Source of the DNA: Roseomonas mucosa ATCC BAA-692
Lineage (GTDB): Bacteria > Pseudomonadota > Alphaproteobacteria > Acetobacterales > Acetobacteraceae
Direction of reading: 5' to 3'
Assembly: GCF_000622225.1 (NCBI RefSeq)
Contig: NZ_JHWD01000002.1
Span: 248,001-312,000 of the forward strand
Length of the DNA stretch: 64,000 nt
Shown here: piece by piece, positions 31,317-40,429 of the stretch
Layout: each line of letters begins with the position of its first letter
Numbering within the stretch: the stretch's first letter is position 1
Notes under the pieces: model-generated
The model's input: only the letters and a program-made list of their open reading frames with translations
Databases searched by the model: none
What the model was told of the DNA's origin: nothing
Translations under genes and position numbers: made by a program

Positions 31317-31350
31317 GCGCGCCCGCGCGCCGGCCGGGGCGCGGGCGCGC
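31317..31350 (+). promoter_or_regulatory. Perfect 12-bp GC hairpin in the cassette leader
   Basis: GCGCGCCCGCGC pairs exactly with GCGCGGGCGCGC around a 10-nt loop. It lies between the candidate promoter and the Shine-Dalgarno of the first cassette gene, ending 23 bp before its ATG. It could be an attenuator or RNA-stabilising element; no U-tract follows. Confidence 0.45.
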
Positions 31351-31373
31351 GGCTTTCCGTCCAGGGAGCGCCG

Positions 31374-31679
31374 ATGTCCTTCGATGCCAGTTCGCTTACC
31401 GCACTGGTCAGTGCGGGCTCCTTCTCGATCTGGGACTACCGCACCGGCGACAGCCGGGCCGCCGTGCTGGCGAGCGGGTATTTCGCGGCCGCCACGGACC
31501 GGCTGCTGCCGGGGCATGTGGTGATCCTGCATTCGGCGGATGGGATGTCCTTTCTGCCGATGCGCGAGGCGGGCGCCGTGGGCAACGGGCTGGTGCTGGA
31601 TTCGGTCTCCGCGCCCCTGCGTCTGAGCCGCACGGCAGCCGGCCGCTTCGGCATCGCGGTCACCGCCCGCATGTCCTGA
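31374..31679 (+). CDS. Small phage-structural-like protein, module A
   Basis: 101 residues from ATG 31374 with GGGAG upstream. Core is FSIWDYRTGDSRAAVLASGYFAAA, followed by a short beta-rich part (VVILHSADGMSFLPM). The W-x-YRT-x-D-x-R...GYFAAA pattern is repeated in the N-terminal half of the next protein, so the two are paralogues. I know similar short motifs from uncharacterised alphaproteobacterial phage proteins, but assign no function. First gene of the cassette. Confidence 0.75.
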   Translation: MSFDASSLTALVSAGSFSIWDYRTGDSRAAVLASGYFAAATDRLLPGHVVILHSADGMSFLPMREAGAVGNGLVLDSVSAPLRLSRTAAGRFGIAVTARMS

Positions 31680-31805
31680 CCCTTCCGGACTGATCCCCGG
31701 CGGGTCCGCCACGCCTTCTGGGGCTTTGCCCATCCCATCCCGCATGTCCGGGCGCATGGCCATCCACGGCGCGCCCCGCCTCGCTGTGCCGCAAGAGGAG
31801 ATCGC

Positions 31806-32453
31806 ATGGCCTTCGCGAGCCCCAGCCTGCTCACGCTCGCCAGCACGGGCAGCATGACGCTCTGGTACTACAGGACCGCCGACACGCGGAGCGCGGTGCT
31901 GGCCGCCGGCTACTTCGCCGCGGCCGCCGGGCTGCGAGAAGGCGACGTGATCCTGCTGCAGGGCGGCGACGGGCTCTCGCTGCTGCCGGTCCGGACGGGC
32001 AGGGCGGTGGGCGCCGGGCTGGTGCTGGACACGGGCACGGCGCCGCTGGCCCTGTCGCGGCAGGGGACGATGCGCTTTGGCCTGGGCGTCACGGCGCTGC
32101 CGGTGCTGCGCGCGATCCGCATCGATGCCGTCGCCTCCCCCATTCCCCGGGGCACGGCGATCAGCCTGGGCGCGAGCGTGGAAGGGCCGGTCGCGAGCCT
32201 GGTGTTCCGGATCGTCGATGCCGGCGGCGGCACGGTCTCCGGCCCCGTCACGGCGGCGGTCGGCGGCGGCCGGGCCATGGCGAGCCTGGACAGCCCGGCG
32301 ATCGGCACGGGCTACCGCGTCCGTGCCGAGGATGCCGCGGATCCCGCGCTGTTCCTGCTGTCCCCGGCCTTCTCCGTGAGCCTGGGCCCCGGCCTGCTGG
32401 CCGAGGCGGGCGGCGCGCTCCTGACCGAGAGCGGCGACCGCCTGCTGCTCTGA
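31806..32453 (+). CDS. Phage-structural-like protein, module A plus C-terminal extension
   Basis: 215 residues from ATG 31806, preceded by AGAGGAG. The N-terminal about 95 residues (MTLWYYRTADTRSAVLAAGYF, GDVILLQGGDGLSLLPV) are paralogous to the preceding protein. The rest is a predicted beta-sandwich-like region (AISLGASVEGPVASLVFRIVD) and ends LLAEAGGALLTESGDRLLL, an ending seen in phage tail-associated proteins. No signal peptide. Role unknown; probably a virion or tail-tip component by context. Confidence 0.72.
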   Translation: MAFASPSLLTLASTGSMTLWYYRTADTRSAVLAAGYFAAAAGLREGDVILLQGGDGLSLLPVRTGRAVGAGLVLDTGTAPLALSRQGTMRFGLGVTALPVLRAIRIDAVASPIPRGTAISLGASVEGPVASLVFRIVDAGGGTVSGPVTAAVGGGRAMASLDSPAIGTGYRVRAEDAADPALFLLSPAFSVSLGPGLLAEAGGALLTESGDRLLL

Positions 32454-32502
32454 CCCCCCTGCCCCTCCCCGCGACGCCTCCCCACACAGCACAGGATTTC
32501 CC

Positions 32503-34962
32503 ATGCCCGACGCGAAGATCAGCCAGCTTCCCGCCGCCGCCATCTTCTCCGACAGCGACCTCAGCCCCGTGGTGCAGGGCGCGACGCCGGAAACGCGGCG
32601 CGCCACGGTGGCGCAGTGGCGCAGCGCCATGCAGGCGGACCGGCCGCTGCATGTCCGCGACTACGGCGCCAGGGGCGATGGCATGGCGGACGACGCCGCC
32701 GCGATCCAGGCGGCGATCGACGCCGCTTCGGCACAGGGCGGCGGCACGGTGCTGCTGGGGCCGCGGCGCTACCGGCTCGCCGCCGCAGGGCTGGACATCA
32801 GGCCGAACGTGGTGCTCTCGGGCGCGCTCTCCACGGGCGCGCAACGGGCGGCAGGCGATTATGGCGGCGTGCCCTACGCCCTGCTGCTCGATCCGGCGCA
32901 GACCATCCGGCTGCGCCGCAATGCCGGGCTGAAGGGCGTGGCGATCCTGCGCACCGGCCTCGCCGCGCCGGCCGACATGCGCGCCGGCATCAACCTCGTG
33001 GCGGGCTTCGCCGGCACCGCGGTCACGGTCGGCGACGGCACCAACGGCAACGGCTCAGACGTGCGCCTGTCGAACCTGCTGATCCTGGGCTTCGACCTCG
33101 CGGTGCTCAGCGACTACAACGCGCGGCTGCGAATCGACGACATCGCGGGCGACAACCGCAACGGGCTGCGGCTGCGGCATTCCTACGACATCACCCGCGT
33201 GCACAACGTGCATTTCTGGCCTTTCCTGACGGGCAACATCGACGGCGTGGCGCTGAACAGCCGCGACGTGTCGGCCGTCGCGGGCAATGGCTCGGGCGCG
33301 ATCCGCGTCACCACCGCCACGGCGCATGGGCTGGTGACGGGCGACATGGTGAACCTGACCGGGTGCCTGGGCCTGGCCGCCGCGAACGGGCGCTTCACCG
33401 TGACCGTCGTCTCGGCGAATGCTTTCGACCTCAACGGCACGGCCTATGCCAGCGGCTATACCGGCGGCGGCAAGGTCTGGATCTGGAACAACCGCCGTAC
33501 CGGCACGGCCTTCCATCTCGAGTACGCCGATGTGGCCGAGTTCACCAACTGCTTCGCCTATGGCTACGACACAGGTTTCAACCTGGGCCACAACGTGCAG
33601 GCGACGCAGTGCATCGACTGCTCGGTGGACAATCACCTGGACGTGGCCGATCCGCTGACGGTGGGGCTGCGCATCACGGGCGGCGGCGGCACCGCCCCCG
33701 ATGGCAGCAGCACGATCGGCGCCTTCCGCACCAAGTGGATCGGCGGCTTCCTGTCCTCGCAAGGGCGGACGGTGCTGCTGGACCCGGTCTCCTCCACCGA
33801 GCAGCACCACATCGTCGGCGCGGTGGTGAACGGCGGCACGCTGCGCACCATCGACCTGCAGCGCGGCGCGCTGACGCTGGAGGCCTGCGACCTCACCACC
33901 GGCGGCAACCTGTACGGCACGGGCAACCCGAATGTCGTGTATCTTGGCAGCGAGGCGCAGAACCTGACGCTGCTGGGCTGCGACCTGCGGAGCGCGACCT
34001 TCCAGGCCGCGAGCGACGCCGCCATGCAGCGCCTGAGCATGAGCGGCAACCGCGACTCCTCCGGCGTGGCGAAGCTCGCGGGCGGCAGCCTGGAGCTGCA
34101 CACCGTGCCGAGCGCGAGCGCCGGCCCGACCCGGCGGCTGGACATCGCGCCCGACGGCACGATGACGGTGCGCCGCCGCTCCGCCAGCCTGGGCGCGCGC
34201 ATCAACCTCGCCAATCCTGCGGACCAGGCGGCCTACTTCATCTCCGCCGGACAGGCGGGCGGCAATCTCGGCCTGGGCGGCGATCCGGGCGTGAACCCGA
34301 ATGGCGGCATCGACCTGGGCACCACCGGCAACGCCACCGCGCCGATGGTGGTGCAGATCCGGCGGATCTCGGCCAGCCCGGCGGCCAGCGACCGGCTTGG
34401 CTACCTCCACTTCAACGGCATGAACAGCGGCGCGGTGGAGACCACCTATGCCCGGCTGGCGGGAATCTCGGACAGCATCGCCGCCGGCACGGAATCCGGC
34501 ACGCTGGTGCTGGAGCTGCGCCAGGGCGCGGGCATGGTCGAACGGCTGCGCCTTTCGGCCGATGGCACGCTGCTGCTGACCGCGGCGCCGAGCGCGCCGA
34601 TGCATGCGGCGACCAAGAGCTATGTGGACGGCCAGTTCACCGAGCGGCGGCTGCCGCAGGTGGTGCTGTCCGCCGCGACGGCGCTGGGCTTCGCCGCGCA
34701 CAACAACCGGCTGCTGCTGGCCAATGCCGGAACCAGCCTGGGCATCGACTACAACGCGGTTGGGCTCGGCTTCTCCTGCATGGTGGTCAACCGCAGCGGC
34801 GCCGACCTGGCGCTGGCGCTCAGCAACTTCACCGGCAGCGCGCCGGTCAGCTCGGAGGGCTATACGAAGATCAAGGCGAATGGCGTGGCGAGCCTGCTGA
34901 CCTATTCGCCCGATGGCGGCACCACCCGGTACTGCCATCTCAGCGGGGCGGGCGCGGCCTGA
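32503..34962 (+). CDS. Tail-spike protein with pectate-lyase-like beta-helix
   Basis: 819 residues. The N-terminus KISQLPAAAIFSDSDLSPVVQGA is a typical phage tail-protein head, followed by HVRDYGARGDGMADDAAAIQAAIDAA, the signature of the pectate-lyase-3/GH28-related right-handed beta-helix. A long repetitive beta-helical middle follows. Near the C-terminus ATKSYVDGQF is a motif common in tail fibres. The family binds and often cleaves surface polysaccharides. No signal peptide is seen. Overlaps the next start in TGATG. Confidence 0.85.
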   Translation: MPDAKISQLPAAAIFSDSDLSPVVQGATPETRRATVAQWRSAMQADRPLHVRDYGARGDGMADDAAAIQAAIDAASAQGGGTVLLGPRRYRLAAAGLDIRPNVVLSGALSTGAQRAAGDYGGVPYALLLDPAQTIRLRRNAGLKGVAILRTGLAAPADMRAGINLVAGFAGTAVTVGDGTNGNGSDVRLSNLLILGFDLAVLSDYNARLRIDDIAGDNRNGLRLRHSYDITRVHNVHFWPFLTGNIDGVALNSRDVSAVAGNGSGAIRVTTATAHGLVTGDMVNLTGCLGLAAANGRFTVTVVSANAFDLNGTAYASGYTGGGKVWIWNNRRTGTAFHLEYADVAEFTNCFAYGYDTGFNLGHNVQATQCIDCSVDNHLDVADPLTVGLRITGGGGTAPDGSSTIGAFRTKWIGGFLSSQGRTVLLDPVSSTEQHHIVGAVVNGGTLRTIDLQRGALTLEACDLTTGGNLYGTGNPNVVYLGSEAQNLTLLGCDLRSATFQAASDAAMQRLSMSGNRDSSGVAKLAGGSLELHTVPSASAGPTRRLDIAPDGTMTVRRRSASLGARINLANPADQAAYFISAGQAGGNLGLGGDPGVNPNGGIDLGTTGNATAPMVVQIRRISASPAASDRLGYLHFNGMNSGAVETTYARLAGISDSIAAGTESGTLVLELRQGAGMVERLRLSADGTLLLTAAPSAPMHAATKSYVDGQFTERRLPQVVLSAATALGFAAHNNRLLLANAGTSLGIDYNAVGLGFSCMVVNRSGADLALALSNFTGSAPVSSEGYTKIKANGVASLLTYSPDGGTTRYCHLSGAGAA

Positions 34963-36206
34963 TGCTGGGGATCGTCGCCGCCGCGCTCGGGGTGGAGGCT
35001 GGAGGCAGCGCCTCCTGGCTCACCCTGATCGGCCCGCGCAGCCTGCACGGCTCGCTCGCCGTCACACGCGGCTCCACCGCCGGCGGCTACGATGCCGCCG
35101 GCAGCTATCTGGAACTGGCCGCCAGCCAGCCGCGCTTCGATGCATCGGGCGGGCTGATCGTGGAGGAGGCGCGGACCAATGCGATCCGCAACCCGCGCAT
35201 GGAAGGCGCCGTGGCGGGCTCGCCCGGGACGGTGCCGGGGTACTGGACGGTCACCGCCATCACGGGCCTGACCCGGACCCTGTCCACCGGAGTGGAGGCG
35301 GGGGCGCCCTATCTGGACTGCAACTTCGCCGGCACCAGCACGGCGGCGGGCTATTGCGTCGTCATGCCGGAACAGGTGGGCGCCGCCGCCGCGGTGGCCG
35401 GGCAGAGCTGGACCTGCGCCATGAACATCGCCCTGGTGGCGGGTAGCCTCCCGAGCGGCGGCAATCTCCGCCTGAGAATGCAGGAGCGCGGTGGCGACAG
35501 CTCGCCCGCCACGGATGCCGGCATCATCGCGACAGCCGCCGCGCAGCGCGTCGCCTGCACGCGGACCCTCACGGTCGGCGGCACGACCAGCATCGTCCCT
35601 TCGGTGCTGGCCTACGTGCCGAGCGGCGTTGCCATGAACTTCACCCTGCGGGTCTCTCTGCCGCAGCTGGAACAGGCGACCTTCGCCACCACGCCGGTCC
35701 TGCCGCCGGCGGGCAGCCGGGTGGCGCAGACCCGGGCGGCGGACCAGCTCCTGTGCCAGCCGGCTGGCGGCTATGGCGGCAGCGGCACGCTGCTGGTCGC
35801 CGCCAGCCTGCCGCAGGCCTCGCCCGCCGGGCTGCCCCAGGGCCTGTGGCAGATCGACGATGGCACCGATGCGAACCGGCTGATCCTGCGCAACACCGGC
35901 ACGGCGCTGACCGCGGAGATCGAGCGCGGCGGCGCCAGCGGCGCGGTGATGGCGCTGGGCAGCATGGTGCCTGGCACCGCCTTCCGGGCGGCCTTCGCCT
36001 GGGCGCCCGGAAGCCAGTCGGCCTGCATGACCGGCGGCGCCATCCAGACGGCGGCGGCCACCTTGCCCGCAGGGCTGGCGCGGCTGCTGCCCGGGCATGG
36101 ATCGGGGGGCTGGAACCGGGCGCTGAACGGCTCGGTCCGGCTGCTCCAGTACCTCCCCTCGCGGCTGCCGGATACGCAGTTGCAGGGCCTCGTCAACCAG
36201 AGCTGA
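34962..36206 (+). CDS. Tail-fibre-associated beta-rich protein
   Basis: 414 residues starting at ATG 34962, overlapping the tail-spike stop by one base. The first half has ARTNAIRNPRMEGAVAGSPG and a jelly-roll-like region; the second half (LWQIDDGTDANRLILRNTGTAL) resembles LamG/concanavalin-like carbohydrate-binding domains and phage head-spike fibre domains. Alternating hydrophobic pattern, few Lys, no signal peptide. Context makes it part of the same appendage as the spike. Exact role not recognised. Confidence 0.7.
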   Translation: MLGIVAAALGVEAGGSASWLTLIGPRSLHGSLAVTRGSTAGGYDAAGSYLELAASQPRFDASGGLIVEEARTNAIRNPRMEGAVAGSPGTVPGYWTVTAITGLTRTLSTGVEAGAPYLDCNFAGTSTAAGYCVVMPEQVGAAAAVAGQSWTCAMNIALVAGSLPSGGNLRLRMQERGGDSSPATDAGIIATAAAQRVACTRTLTVGGTTSIVPSVLAYVPSGVAMNFTLRVSLPQLEQATFATTPVLPPAGSRVAQTRAADQLLCQPAGGYGGSGTLLVAASLPQASPAGLPQGLWQIDDGTDANRLILRNTGTALTAEIERGGASGAVMALGSMVPGTAFRAAFAWAPGSQSACMTGGAIQTAAATLPAGLARLLPGHGSGGWNRALNGSVRLLQYLPSRLPDTQLQGLVNQS

Positions 36207-36220
36207 GAAAGGGCTTCTCC

Positions 36221-36595
36221 ATGAGCGACCTGACCAACTATGCCCGCGACATGCTGGCCCGGACCCTGTGCGGCCGGGCGCCGACCCCACCGGGCGCGGT
36301 CTATGCCGCGCTGGGCAGCGCCGGCAGCGCCACGGGCGGCGTGACCGGGGAACCGGCAGGCACCGGCTATGCCCGCCAGCGCGTCACCTTCAACGGCACC
36401 GGCAGCCAGAGCAATGCCGAGGCGCTGCGCTTCACCTTCACCGCCGCCGCCGGGACGCTGGGCTATCTCGGCCTGTTCGACGCCGCCTCCGGGGGCAACC
36501 CGCTGACCTTCATGGCGCTGTCGCAGCCGGTGGTGATGTCGGGGCCCGGCACGGTCACCGTTGCCGCGAGCGGGCTGGTGGTGGCGCCAGACTGA
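36221..36595 (+). CDS. Phage tail-fibre accessory protein
   Basis: 124 residues. The pattern LTNYARDMLARTLCGRAPTP, GAVYAALGSAGS, GTGYARQRVTF and GYLGLFDAASGGNPL is a known small family of phage tail-fibre-associated proteins. ATG 36221 with AAAGGG upstream, 14 bp after the previous stop. Last gene of the cassette. Confidence 0.8.
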   Translation: MSDLTNYARDMLARTLCGRAPTPPGAVYAALGSAGSATGGVTGEPAGTGYARQRVTFNGTGSQSNAEALRFTFTAAAGTLGYLGLFDAASGGNPLTFMALSQPVVMSGPGTVTVAASGLVVAPD

Positions 36596-36633
36596 CCTTC
36601 CTGGCCGCCCGTGCTGCCGTGGGGGCCCCGCTC

Positions 36634-37026
36634 CTACGGCAGCAGCACCGCCAGAAGGACCAGGACGAGGCCCAGCATCGACACGGCCCAGACGATGCTG
36701 CGCAGCCAGGGGACGCCGGCGGCATAGAGCGGCAGATAGACCATCCGGCCCCAGAAGTAGATCTGGGCACCCCAGGCCGTCATCGCCCCTTCCCGCCCGG
36801 CGATATGGGCGGCGAGGATCGCGGCGGCGAAGAAGGGAAAGGTCTCCATCAGATTGGACTGCGCGCGGCGGAGCCGGGCGGCGATGCCCTGGGGCGGGCG
36901 CTCCTCGTCCCTTGCCCCGGCGGACCAAGCCAGTCCGTTCTGCGCCGTGGTCGCCATGGCCGTCAGCAGAAGCTGGACGATGCCCAGCACCACCGTCCAT
37001 GCCAGAAGCCGCAGTTCCAGTGTCAT
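36634..37026 (-). CDS. MAPEG-family membrane protein
   Basis: About 130 residues with four predicted helices. MTLELRLLAWTVVLGIVQLLL, AARLRRAQSNLMETFPFFAAAILAA (RxxxAxxNxxE motif) and IYFWGRMVYLPLYAAG are the MAPEG signature of the small alphaproteobacterial branch. Relatives include microsomal glutathione transferases; activity here is unknown. Start ATG 37026 has AAGGG at a good distance; ATG 37035 is an alternative. Confidence 0.88.
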   Translation of the reverse strand: MTLELRLLAWTVVLGIVQLLLTAMATTAQNGLAWSAGARDEERPPQGIAARLRRAQSNLMETFPFFAAAILAAHIAGREGAMTAWGAQIYFWGRMVYLPLYAAGVPWLRSIVWAVSMLGLVLVLLAVLLP

Positions 37027-37139
37027 GCCCGCCATCCCTTCCCGCCCGCGCCGCCTTGCCGGATTGGCAGGGCGCGAAACAGCAACGCGCGACGCCCCTT
37101 CCCGTCACGTGGCCACGCCTCCGGCGGGGCGCGGCGGGC

Positions 37140-38894
37140 CTATCTCAGCCGGGCGATCTCCAGCCTGGGCGCTTCCCTGGGTGCTTCCCTGGGCGCTTCC
37201 CTGGGCGCCCCCTTGGGCGGCTCGGCGCCGTCTTCCGGCTTCAGCAGCCGGGCCATCTGCACCCGGTCGCGTCCCGACTGCTTCGCGGTGTAGAGGGCCT
37301 CGTCGGCGGCCTTCAGAACCATGGCGATGGTCTGCCCATGGGCCGGCATGTCCGCCACCCCGGCGGAGATGGTGACGCGGGGCAGCACCGTATCCGTGCC
37401 CTGGTGCAGCGCCCGCACCTGCTCGCGGATCTCCTCCATCCGCCGGCAGGCGTTCTCCGCGTCGCAATCCGGCATCAGCAGCACGATCTCCTCCCCGCCA
37501 TAGCGGCAGGCGACGTCGCCCCGGCGAAGGTCGCCCTGGATCAGCACGGCCAGGGCGCGCAGCACCGCGTCGCCCGTGGCGTGGCCGTGGCGGTCGTTGA
37601 CCTGCTTGAAGTGGTCCACGTCGATCATGACCACCGCGACCGGGGCGCCGCGGCGGTCGGCCTGGCCGGCGAAGCGCTCCGACACCTCCTCCAGGAAGCG
37701 GCGGTTGTAGAGGCCGGTCAGCGAATCGCGCAGCGCCTGGTTGCGCAGCTTCTCGCGCAGGGAAAGGTTGGCCAGGGCCATGGACACGCCGTCCGCCAGC
37801 GCCACCGCCAGGTCGCGCTGCGGCTCCGGCGCATCGGGCAGGCCGGACACGGCGGCGCCGAACTGCATCACGCCATAGACCTCGCCCCGCGCCGTCATCG
37901 GGATCTCCAGGCCGGGAAGCCCCAGGGCGACGTGCTCGCAGGGGATGTCGGCGCCGGGGCCGTGGCGGTGGGGGCGGCCGCGCTTGAGCGCCCAGCAGTT
38001 CTCCGGCGAGAAATGGTCCACGCTGGCGAGCTTCGTCCCTTCGGGCCAGACCGCCGTGCAGTCCAGCCGGTCGCGGCTGTTGTTGAAGACGTAGAGCGCC
38101 CCGGGCACGCCCGGCAGCACCTCCTGCGCCGTGTGCAGCACGACCCGGCGGATGTCCTGCTCGGTCTGGCAGGCCTGGAGCATGTCGCTCATGCGCAGCA
38201 GGCTGCGGATCTCGGCGCCGCGGACGTCCATCTCCCGCCGGACGGCCTGCTCCGCCCGGCCGTGGCGCGCGATCTGCCACCAGGCGATGGCCAGGGCGCC
38301 CAGGCAGAGCCCGGCCCCCAGCATCACCAGCACCAGGATCCGCGCCTGGACGCGCTGCATCCCGCGCGCGGCCTGCTCGACCTGTGCGACGCGCAGGCGG
38401 ACGAAGCGCTCCAGGGCGAGGCGGACCGTCTCGCCCTGGGCCTGCAGGAGGCCGCGGCGCCCTTCCTCGATCACCGTCTCGCGCTCCCCGGCCTGGAGCC
38501 GGTCGAGGATGTCCTTGCGGGCGGCAACGATCCGCGTGATCGGGCCCAGGATCGGCGGGCTGCCGGTGTCCTCCTGGGCCGAATCCACCAGGCTGGCGAT
38601 GCGGCGGAACTCCCCGCTCTCCAGCAGCTCCGCCGCCCGGCCGAAGCGGAGCTGGTCCTGCACCAGCCCGAAGAGCGCATAGGCGCGCAGGGCGGATTCG
38701 CCGTCCAGCAGGGCGATGGTCAGTTGCCTGGCCTCGGCGCTTTCTGTCCGCAGCCGCTCCATCTCCCTTTCCAGGGACAGGCTCTGCCGGTTGCCCAGCG
38801 AGGCCGCCACGGCGCCGGCCATCACCGCGATGGCCGCGGAAAGCAGCAGCCAGCCTGCGAAACGGGTCGGAGGGGCGTGGAGCTTGGTCACCAT
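37140..38894 (-). CDS. Membrane diguanylate cyclase, CHASE-like/GAF/GGDEF
   Basis: About 584 residues. TM1 near residues 10-32, a helical periplasmic sensor region (CHASE3-like, about 33-185), TM2 (LVLVMLGAGLCLGALAIAWW), a GAF domain (about 225-385) and a C-terminal GGDEF domain. The active site reads RYGGEEI, a functional variant, and RRGD five residues before it fits the c-di-GMP inhibitory I-site. The C-terminus has tandem APRE repeats. ATG 38894 is my start; ATG 38912 is possible. Upstream lies an AT-rich palindrome. Confidence 0.9.
   Translation of the reverse strand: MVTKLHAPPTRFAGWLLLSAAIAVMAGAVAASLGNRQSLSLEREMERLRTESAEARQLTIALLDGESALRAYALFGLVQDQLRFGRAAELLESGEFRRIASLVDSAQEDTGSPPILGPITRIVAARKDILDRLQAGERETVIEEGRRGLLQAQGETVRLALERFVRLRVAQVEQAARGMQRVQARILVLVMLGAGLCLGALAIAWWQIARHGRAEQAVRREMDVRGAEIRSLLRMSDMLQACQTEQDIRRVVLHTAQEVLPGVPGALYVFNNSRDRLDCTAVWPEGTKLASVDHFSPENCWALKRGRPHRHGPGADIPCEHVALGLPGLEIPMTARGEVYGVMQFGAAVSGLPDAPEPQRDLAVALADGVSMALANLSLREKLRNQALRDSLTGLYNRRFLEEVSERFAGQADRRGAPVAVVMIDVDHFKQVNDRHGHATGDAVLRALAVLIQGDLRRGDVACRYGGEEIVLLMPDCDAENACRRMEEIREQVRALHQGTDTVLPRVTISAGVADMPAHGQTIAMVLKAADEALYTAKQSGRDRVQMARLLKPEDGAEPPKGAPREAPREAPREAPRLEIARLR
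37169..37216 (-). repeat. 12-bp tandem repeat encoding APRE units
   Basis: Four copies of a 12-nt unit GCGCTTCCCTGG (two exact, one with one change, one diverged) near the 3' end of the diguanylate cyclase gene. They encode the repeated tetrapeptide APRE. In-frame slippage would change the tail length. Confidence 0.85.
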
Positions 38895-38920
38895 GGCGCG
38901 AGAGTAACCCATCTTAATAT

Positions 38921-38933
38921 CAACTTTAAGTTG
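38921..38933. promoter_or_regulatory. AT-rich palindrome upstream of the diguanylate cyclase gene
   Basis: CAACTT-T-AAGTTG, a perfect 6-bp inverted repeat around one T, in a 50-bp AT-rich patch that stands out sharply from its surroundings. It lies between the divergent cyclase and proA genes, a likely promoter/operator zone. Confidence 0.45.
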
Positions 38934-39060
38934 TTATTTACGATTTCGTTTCTATTCCGTCCCGGAAGTGCCTGTCCGGGACTTTCCTGGTCCCGTTTGC
39001 CACGACTCTGTCATGCGCCAGCTTTCGCGCCGCCGCCGGACGCGCTAACCCCGCAGCACC

Positions 39061-40326
39061 ATGAACGCCATGCCCGACAGCGCCTCCGCCCAGCTCGCCG
39101 ATGCCGCCCGTGACGCCCGCGCCGCCGCGCGGGTTCTGGCGCGTCTGCCAGGGCCGGCGCGGGACGCGGCGCTGCGCGCGGCGGCGGCGGCGCTGCGGCG
39201 GCGGCAGGACGCCATCCTGGAGGCCAATGCCGCCGACCTGGACACCGCGCAGGGGCTGACCGACGCCTTCCGCGACCGGCTGACCCTCAACCCCGCCCGG
39301 GTCGAGGCTATGGCCCGGGGGCTGGAGGAGATCGCGGCGCAGCCCGACCCGGTTGGCCGCGTGATCAGCGAATGGACCCGGCCCAACGGGCTGGTGATCC
39401 GCCGCGTGGCGCAGCCGATGGGCGTCATCGGCATGATCTACGAGAGCCGGCCCAATGTCGGCGCCGATGCGGCGGGGATCTGCCTGAAGGCGGGTTCGGC
39501 CGTGATCCTGCGCGGCGGCAGCGAGAGCCTGCGCTCCGCCCGGGCGATCCATGCCGCCATCGCCGAGGGCCTGCGCGCGGCCGGGCTGCCGGAGGCGGCG
39601 GTGCAGATCGTGCCCTCCGCGGACCGGGCCTTCGTGGGCGCCATGCTGCGCGCCTCGGGGCTGATCGACCTGATCATCCCGCGCGGCGGCAAGGGGCTCG
39701 TTACGCGCGTGATGGAGGAGGCGCGGGTGCCCGTCCTCGCCCATGCCGAGGGGCTCTGCCACACCTATGTCCACGAGGCTGCCGACCCGGCGATGGCGCG
39801 CGCCATCCTGGCCAATGCCAAGATGCGCCGCACGGGCATCTGCGGCGCTACCGAGACCCTGCTGATCGATGCCGCCGTGGCGCCTTCGCTGCTGCCGCTG
39901 CTGATCGGCGACCTGCGGGCGCTGGGCTGCGACTTCCGCGCCGACGCGCGGGCGCGGGCCATCCTGCCGGATCTGAAGCCCGCCACCGAGGCGGATTTCG
40001 CCACCGAATGGCTGGACGCCGTCCTGTCGGTGAAGGTGGTGGACGGGGTGGAGGACGCGATCGCCCATATCACCCGCTATGGCAGCGAGCATACCGAGGC
40101 CATCGTGACGCAGGACGAATCCGCGGCGCGGCAGTTCCTGGACGGGATCGGCTCGGCGGTGGGAATGTGGAACGCCTCCACCCAGTTCTGCGACGGCGGC
40201 GAGTTCGGCTTCGGCGCCGAGATCGGCATCGCCACCGGCCGGCTGCACGCGCGCGGCCCGGTCGGAGCGGAACAGCTCTGCACCTGGCGCTACCAGGTCC
40301 TGGGCAGTGGCCAGACCCGTCCCTGA
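39061..40326 (+). CDS. proA: Gamma-glutamyl phosphate reductase
   Basis: Second step of proline synthesis, reducing glutamyl 5-phosphate to the semialdehyde. 421 residues; IYESRPNVGADAAGICLKAGSA, LIIPRGGKGL, active-site Cys in RTGICGATET, STQFCDGGEFGFGAEIGI. First gene of the proA-nadD-rsfS-rlmH cluster, a conserved arrangement in alphaproteobacteria. Confidence 0.96.
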   Translation: MNAMPDSASAQLADAARDARAAARVLARLPGPARDAALRAAAAALRRRQDAILEANAADLDTAQGLTDAFRDRLTLNPARVEAMARGLEEIAAQPDPVGRVISEWTRPNGLVIRRVAQPMGVIGMIYESRPNVGADAAGICLKAGSAVILRGGSESLRSARAIHAAIAEGLRAAGLPEAAVQIVPSADRAFVGAMLRASGLIDLIIPRGGKGLVTRVMEEARVPVLAHAEGLCHTYVHEAADPAMARAILANAKMRRTGICGATETLLIDAAVAPSLLPLLIGDLRALGCDFRADARARAILPDLKPATEADFATEWLDAVLSVKVVDGVEDAIAHITRYGSEHTEAIVTQDESAARQFLDGIGSAVGMWNASTQFCDGGEFGFGAEIGIATGRLHARGPVGAEQLCTWRYQVLGSGQTRP

Positions 40327-40429
40327 GCCCAGGCCTGCCCCCGTCCCGTGACACGCCCCTGATGCCTCCGCCGCCCCGGCACGAACACGCGTCCAAGCCG
40401 CCTTCCCTGCCCCTTGGGGAGCGACGGTC

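Noticed and set aside
33055..34938. A 627-codon antisense frame across the tail-spike gene
   Set aside because: Same GC-driven artefact; Arg/His/Ala/Gln-rich without any domain, while the plus-strand gene has clear motifs.
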